From positions 16,527-35,155 of the forward strand of contig MU631814.1 in NCBI GenBank assembly GCA_026770615.1: DNA of 18,629 nucleotides, written 5' to 3'. Every line of letters begins with the position of its first letter. Position 1 is the first letter of the stretch. The position numbers and the translations under genes are program-made. Below the pieces are notes generated by a model that made no database searches, was not told the origin of the DNA, and worked only from the letters and a program-made list of their open reading frames with translations. The stretch is from Pavlovales sp. CCMP2436. Taxonomy: Eukaryota; Haptophyta; Pavlovophyceae; Pavlovales. This document shows, in pieces, positions 15,947-18,629 of this stretch.

Positions 15947-16215
15947 TAAGAAACATATATATATATATATAGCGTGGCGCCCAAGCCAGCGCAGCCGACT
16001 AAGGCACGCAGCAGGCAATGAGCGACGCAGCGCTCAGACCAGCACAACATTCAGAACAGTCAGACGCCAGCTTGAATCCCTATCATAAATATAGCGGCTC
16101 AGCATGGTTCAACAGGTGTTGTTCACTCACTGACTTGGTTGACTTCAGACGTTAGTCCTGGCAGCAGGGATGGTGGTGGTAGATGTGAGGTTGGTGGTGA
16201 ACTCGTAGCAATTGC
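15947..16215. other. Gap with (TA)n run and repeat fragments
   Basis: A (TA) dinucleotide run (15955-15971), the reversed 19-bp motif (16066-16084), and next to it a 33-bp match to the OTU element (16093-16125). No gene. Confidence 0.6.
16093..16125 (+). repeat. 33-bp fragment shared with the OTU retroelement
   Basis: Identical to 8988-9020 except for one C/T difference; both contain CAGCATGGTTCAACAGGTGT. It begins nine bases after the reversed 19-bp motif, suggesting a leftover of the same element family or a deletion scar. Confidence 0.75.
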
Positions 16216-16227
16216 CATAAGAAACAC

Positions 16228-16318
16228 GAAAAAGAAAAAAGGAGAGGCGGAAGGAAGGGGGAGGAGGGAAGGGAAAAAAGGAAGGGGAGGGGGGGAGAAG
16301 AGGGGAGAGTAAGAAGGG
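16228..16318 (+). repeat. 91-bp homopurine tract
   Basis: Only two pyrimidines (C at 16248, T at 16310) interrupt the purine run. Such tracts can form triplex or H-DNA. The minus-strand open frames across it are artefacts of the tract. Confidence 0.85.
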
Positions 16319-16639
16319 CCTCGTGAAGAAGCACGCATGCAGTCGCAAATATTGGCTAGCTGACTGGGTAGTTACTTAACTGTGTAACTACTAAATTTGT
16401 TTTTTTAAAATTTTCTAAATTGTTTACGGTGCGCACCCTGTTGCGATTGATCTCACTCTGTTGCGATCGCGGACCGTCCGGCGTTCAAAATCGCCCTTCT
16501 TATTGCCCACGATCCCATGTGCACTGCAAGTGCAACTGTGCCTGCCATAATTAGTATTCCACGGAGCTGAGTGCCCATGACTTCAATAGGTTTTCTTGGC
16601 TGCAACAGTTTTCGGGGTGTGTACTTAACACCGATCGGG
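16319..16639. other. Gap without gene; 20-bp copy of the broken gene's 3' part
   Basis: Mostly A/T-leaning noncoding DNA. At 16467-16486 it contains TCGCGGACCGTCCGGCGTTC, identical to 15789-15808 inside the frameshifted gene, in the same orientation. CTGTTGCGAT also occurs twice nearby (16438-16447 and 16458-16467). Confidence 0.6.
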
Positions 16640-16810
16640 GTCACACAGCTGCTGGAGCCAGGACACTGTTCTTTGTTAAAATCTCGCCGGCGAGGTTTTC
16701 ACAATAGCGATATTTGATTCCGAATAATTGTAAACTGTAAACTGGTTTTTAACCAATACGGTTTTTATTTTCGGTAGCAACCGAGACCTGGCTCCAGCAG
16801 GAGGCGTGAC
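16640..16810. mobile_element. Inverted-repeat element, unclassified
   Basis: CTGCTGGAGCCAGG (16649-16662) and its exact complement (16787-16800) face each other, and the pairing extends outward to GTCAC (16640-16644) against GTGAC (16806-16810), giving termini of about 24 bp with a few mismatches. The interior is A/T-rich and noncoding, and contains the palindrome CTCGCCGGCGAG. No clear target duplication flanks it. A second hairpin, GACACGT-TTGCAT-ACGTGTC, begins at its right edge (16808-16827). Confidence 0.65.
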
Positions 16811-17031
16811 ACGTTTGCATACGTGTCATACGAAAAATGAGAACACGAAATTATAGCAGGGCGCCAGGATAGACAGTGTGACATTCAGGACCGAAATAAC
16901 ATTCAGTCAGCACAGACAGGCAGAAGGTAGAAGAGGGGCGTGGCAGGCAACATCCCCCAGTTCTTACCCCCCCCCCCCCAAAAAAAAACCTCTACGCCGG
17001 CCGGTTTCCCGCTCAGAACGATTTGTAATAA
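16811..17031. other. Gap with homopolymer runs
   Basis: Noncoding. A C-run followed directly by an A-run lies around 16966-16989. The start of the reverse transcriptase remnant follows a TAA at 17029-17031. Confidence 0.5.
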
Positions 17032-18629
17032 GGGTTAGGCGAAGCGGCCAACGAGGCTGTGAGCTGCCACGCTTGGTTCGCCACGGGGCTTGCCAACGGC
17101 GACTTTCCGCCCTGGTTCAACTTCGTCCTCGCCGCCGTCCGACTCATCCCGCTGCACAAGAGCGACCAGATGCCCCTGGCGGGGGAGACGCCGGACGTCC
17201 GCCCGATCGGCATCTCATGCGCGCTCCGCCGGGCTCTCACCCGCACCATCTTCGCCGAGGGTGAGCTGCGCGACACGCTGCGTGACTACCTCTCGCCTAC
17301 ACAGCTCGCAGTCTTCGTCCCAAGCGGTGGCACCAAGCTTGTGTTTGCGGTACGGGAGCTACTCGACGCCCACCCCGAGTTCTGCGCGGTGAACATCGAC
17401 TTCAAAAACGCCTTCAACTCCGTCACCCGCGCCAGCTTGCTCGCCGAAGTGCTCGACAACCCCACGACAGCACCGATGGCCCGGCTGCTACACTCCCTCC
17501 TATCGCTCAAGTCGCTGACTTCGGCGGCTCCGGCGAGTTCCTCTAGCAGATTCTTGCGTTCTGCAGCGAGGAGGGGGTGCAGCAGGGCTCTGTCGAGGGG
17601 ATGATCGCATTTGCAATGGCAATCCGCGCCTCCCTTGGGGTGCTAGACGCCGAGCTTGAGGCTGGTTGTGGCGGGGCTGCGCGCGCTGGTGCAAACGACG
17701 TGACTGCGCTCGGCACGCCTGCCATCGTCTTCCCGGCCGTCGACAGGTTCCTGGCCTCGGTGCACGCGAAGCTGGGCCTCGAGGCCAACCTGATCAAGAC
17801 TGTCAGCTACATCTCCCCCGACCATGCCGCTGAGCTCGATCGCGTCCGCGTCATGTACGGCGCGCCCCTTGGCTTCGCGTGCTCTGCCGACGGCTCCATC
17901 GCCCTCCGCATCAAAATATACGGCATCCCGCTCGGCTCGGTAGAGTTCGTCGCCCTCACCCTCGCCTCCAAGTGCAATCAGATCACCGGCACCTCTCAGA
18001 AACTCAACTCTCTGCTTGGTCTGAAGCACAAACAGGCGCCGTGGGCGATCACAGTCAACTCGACGGCACACAAGGGTGGCTACTGGGCTCAGCACTGCTT
18101 CCCCGACGAGAACATCGACTTCTGCCTCGGCGTGGACAACGCCATCCTCAAGCAGGCGTCTGTGGCGCTTGGCTGCGACCCGACCACCGACTGGCTGGCG
18201 CACAAGCGCCTCTACCTACCGACGCGCTTGGCCGGCCTCGGCTTACCCTCGCTCTCCGAGACGCGCTCGGCCGCCTTCGTCGCGTCGACGGCACGCGCAG
18301 CGACCTCCTTCCTCGATCAGCACGACGCGACGGGCACAGTGACGGTGCACGGCGTCCTCGAGCGGCCGTCGATCGCGGAGCGAATCGGGCGTGACTCCTT
18401 CGCCCCACCCGGGTCGCAGGGCTGACGGAAGTTCGGCGACTCCGGCTCACGCCTCGGCGCGGCAATCATCGCGACCGGCACCGCCCTGTGCGCTCGCGTG
18501 CCACCTGGGTACACGGGCGAGCTCCGCGTGCTACGTGTGCCCCCAGAGGAGATGGGCCTGCGCGGCAAGGGGCTGCACGGCGCCGGCCTGCAGGCGGCCA
18601 TCACGTCGGACCTTCAGCAGATTGAGCAC
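17032..18629 (+). pseudogene. Non-LTR-type reverse transcriptase pseudogene
   Basis: Frame 1 (17032 to about 17510) carries the early RT blocks: AAVRLIPLHK, DVRPIGISCALRR, and motif A AVNIDFKNAFNSV with its Asp at 17398-17400. The reading then passes to frame 3, with an in-frame TAG at 17544-17546, motif B EGVQQGS (about 17571-17591), and the motif C position, where Tyr-Ala-Asp-Asp is replaced by Gly-Ala-Asn-Asp (17688-17699). LGLEANLIKT follows as motif D. The C-terminal part includes LPTRLAGLGLPSL, a block usual in LINE-like elements. A TGA at 18423-18425 is followed by more sense in the same frame to the window edge. Loss of the first motif-C aspartate, two stops and a frameshift make it inactive. 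It begins abruptly, with the N-terminal endonuclease region missing or absent, and is truncated on the right by the window. The clade is not assigned. Confidence 0.85.

Noticed and set aside
16123..16348. Minus-strand Pro/Ser/Phe-rich frames
   Set aside because: They are translations of the homopurine tract, not genes.
17643..18203. 186-aa minus-strand frame
   Set aside because: Antisense of the reverse transcriptase remnant.
8586..18629. OTU fragment and reverse transcriptase remnant as one element
   Set aside because: They lie 7 kb apart with host-like genes between, and differ sharply in base composition (A/C-rich against GC-rich).

Overview
The window looks like nuclear DNA from a GC-rich unicellular eukaryote, most likely an alga of the haptophyte or stramenopile kind. 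This is inference from four things: GT-AG spliceosomal introns (three mapped here), strongly GC-biased codons, eukaryote-only domain types (SAP/TPX2-like, RhoGAP, EF-hand plus SPRY-like), and dense decayed retroelements and fold-back repeats. There is no operon structure, no Shine-Dalgarno pattern, and I found no tRNA, rRNA or CRISPR array. No species can be named from the sequence alone.

Layout. Positions 1-330 are one copy of a ~330-bp dispersed repeat headed by a long hairpin; a 154-bp MITE (331-484) sits at its end. Positions 755-2166 (minus) hold a two-exon gene for a NuSAP-like SAP-domain protein. It is transcribed divergently, across a 435-bp gap, from a single-exon 858-aa RhoGAP-like protein with a C-terminal membrane segment (2602-5178, plus). 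A very AT-rich stretch follows (about 5440-5756), then nested inverted repeats of one family (5757-7249). Positions 7891-8352 (minus) carry an unrecognised acidic ORF. Positions 8586-9978 (plus) hold a strand-asymmetric retroelement-like fragment with an almost intact OTU cysteine protease domain. Further copies of the fold-back family lie at 10422-10900. A self-complementary segment follows at 11208-11318, then the second copy of the 330-bp repeat (11526-11853), which lacks the MITE.

Positions 12366-13543 (minus) hold a three-exon EF-hand/SPRY-like gene (319 aa), reconstructed here with both introns in frame. Downstream lie a possible small secreted protein (13763-13984), coding-like remnants on the minus strand (14104-14420), and a gene broken by several frameshifts that may belong to the uracil-DNA glycosylase superfamily (14711-15946). 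Next come low-complexity DNA, an inverted-repeat element (16640-16810), and a reverse transcriptase pseudogene of non-LTR type that runs off the window end (17032-18629).

The host genes share no obvious pathway: mitotic spindle/chromatin, Rho signalling and calcium binding. The strongest non-gene signals are (1) the two copies of the 330-bp repeat, whose hairpin arms differ in sequence yet remain paired in each copy, (2) the MITE with an 8-bp target duplication and a paralogous empty site in the same window, and (3) the nested fold-back family between the genes.
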